A DNA stretch of 64,000 nt from CAWBUW01 sp963792075 (GTDB lineage Bacteria > Chloroflexota > Anaerolineae > Anaerolineales > UBA4823): contig CAWBUW010000007.1 in NCBI GenBank assembly GCA_963792075.1, positions 682,001 through 746,000 of the forward strand. Reading direction: 5' to 3'. Below are positions 63,053 to 64,000 of the stretch, piece after piece; within the stretch, counting starts at the first letter, position 1; each line of letters begins with the position of its first letter. The notes below the pieces were generated by a model. The model had not been told where the DNA came from and made no database searches. It worked only from the letters and a program-made list of their open reading frames with translations. The translations under genes were made by a program, and so were the position numbers.

Positions 63053-64000
63053 CTATTTGTTAGCCAGGGCAGGCAGGGTAATGTGGAAAATAGATCCCTT
63101 TCCAGAGCCGCTGCTTTCCGCCCATAATTTGCCACCGTGTAGTTCGATGAGCCTCCGGCTGATGGGGAGTCCCAGACCAGTGCCGCCTACTTTACGTGTA
63201 GTCGATGTGTCCACCTGGCTGAATGCCTCAAAAATCATCTCCAACTTATCTTGAGGAATGCCGATGCCGGTGTCAACGAAGTCCATATACACCATCTCGT
63301 CCCGACGTGTTATTTTCACCGTCACCCCGCCGGCTTCGGTAAACTTGATCGCGTTGCTGGTCAGGTTGAGTAATACCTGGCGCAAACGCAACGCATCTGC
63401 GGAGATTGTTAGATCAGCTTTAGGGTCGTCTTCCAGGCGTAAGTAAAGCTGTCTTTCGCGCACCTGAGAAGATGTCGTTTCAAAGACATCTGCCAACAAT
63501 GACCTTAAATCCACCGGCTCCAGGCTAAGCGTCAACCGTCCAGACTCAATCTTGGACATATCCAGGATTTCATTGATCAGATATAACAAGTGTTTGCCAT
63601 TTTTCTCAATTAACTGCAAGTCTGAGATCATATAATCTGTCAGAGGGCCATCGATCCCTTCGAGGATTACCTGCGCGAAGCCCAAGATCGAATTGAGGGG
63701 TGTACGCAGTTCGTGAGACATATTCGCCAGAAAGGTAGATTTCAGGTGGTCTAACTCTCTTAATCTTTCCACCGTTATGACCTGTTCGGCAAATAGGCGA
63801 GCATTCTGCAGCGCAACCGCCGTTTGTGAAGCCAGGGTGGTAAATGTCCGTTTATCCTCTTCTGAGAAAGCATTTAGCTGTGTTGATTGCACATCAAATA
63901 CCCCCACAAGCTGCTGGCCGACAATCATGGGGATAGCCATCTCGGACATGGTCTCTGGAAGCAACGGATTGGGTAAGAAGTTCGGCTCGTTGCGCGTATC
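63053..64000 (-). CDS. GAF-domain sensor histidine kinase, N-terminus outside window
   Basis: The frame is open to the window edge, so the start is unseen. The visible part starts within a GAF domain (MIVGQQLVGVFDVQSTQLNA, close in spelling to GAF domains of the protein at 46245). It continues with the phospho-histidine box LANMSHELRTPLNSILGFAQ, N box NLTSNAIKFTEAGG, G1 DTGIGIPQDKL and G2 GGTGLGLPISRRLIELHGG. It has no receiver domain at its end; the receivers follow in the next two genes, 69 bases downstream. It is the obvious phosphate donor for them. Confidence 0.93.
   Translation of the reverse strand, partial: DTRNEPNFLPNPLLPETMSEMAIPMIVGQQLVGVFDVQSTQLNAFSEEDKRTFTTLASQTAVALQNARLFAEQVITVERLRELDHLKSTFLANMSHELRTPLNSILGFAQVILEGIDGPLTDYMISDLQLIEKNGKHLLYLINEILDMSKIESGRLTLSLEPVDLRSLLADVFETTSSQVRERQLYLRLEDDPKADLTISADALRLRQVLLNLTSNAIKFTEAGGVTVKITRRDEMVYMDFVDTGIGIPQDKLEMIFEAFSQVDTSTTRKVGGTGLGLPISRRLIELHGGKLWAESSGSGKGSIFHITLPALANK

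Overview
This is bacterial chromosome of moderate GC with tight, often overlapping genes (many ATGA stop/start overlaps). No gene-free stretch exceeds about 300 bases. The gene content suggests an anaerobic or facultative member of the Chloroflexota, probably Anaerolineae: many-GAF signalling proteins, an ATP-type PEP carboxykinase, TrmFO, a separate RecB-like nuclease and paired ABC exporters. That placement is inferred from gene style, not from a marker gene.

Layout. 1-2631 (-): ATP-grasp ligase, esterase and a cysteine desulfurase cut by the window edge. 2824-6079 (+): phosphohexomutase, a frameshifted TatD nuclease and a polyprenyl diphosphate synthase, followed by the remnant of an EamA permease. 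6227-9430 (-): a five-gene run from tatA to rph, including an aldo/keto reductase with an in-frame stop. 9600-11273 (+): EttA. 11449-21744 (-): a three-gene helicase/nuclease set, recJ and a Zn/Mn ABC importer. 21931-24738 (+): a broken DMT permease, glycogen synthase and an alkyltransferase-like protein. 24747-26563 (-): mannose-6-phosphate isomerase and hexose-6-phosphate mutarotase. 26650-29802 (+): a short DnaE2/ImuC-type polymerase. 29896-36119 (-): a flavoprotein with a GNAT enzyme, tRNA-Asp, and a fatty-acid operon of two acyl-CoA dehydrogenases and an acyl-CoA ligase. 36218-38505 (-): a frameshifted lipoprotein. 38666-39496 (+): PPK2. 39558-51261 (-): leucyl aminopeptidase, a heterodimeric ABC exporter, a GH13 enzyme and a partner-switching module (STAS, RsbW-like kinase, six-GAF PP2C phosphatase). 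51350-56568 (+): frameshifted trmFO, a glutaminyl-cyclase-like M28 protein, a soluble histidine kinase, HflX and a small membrane protein. 56653-64000 (-): pckA, an aminotransferase, and a cluster mixing threonine-synthase-like enzymes with two-component parts.

Two things stand out. First, 59724-64000 encodes in one direction a GAF histidine kinase, a threonine-synthase-like PLP enzyme fused to a response-regulator receiver domain, a stand-alone receiver protein and a second threonine synthase. This looks like phosphorelay control of an amino-acid enzyme. Second, twelve intergenic palindromes or palindrome remnants are scattered over the window. All complete copies have GT-rich 5' arms and most have a GGC-N-GCC centre. 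At least two families carry their own outer inverted repeats, and one copy is flanked by 9-bp direct repeats, so they look like tiny mobile or REP/MITE-like elements rather than only terminators.

Six genes are broken. Three have single-base losses in short homopolymers (tatD, the lipoprotein, trmFO), two have in-frame stops (aldo/keto reductase, DMT permease) and one is a truncated remnant (EamA). The homopolymer cases could be sequencing errors; the remnant is real decay if the assembly is right.
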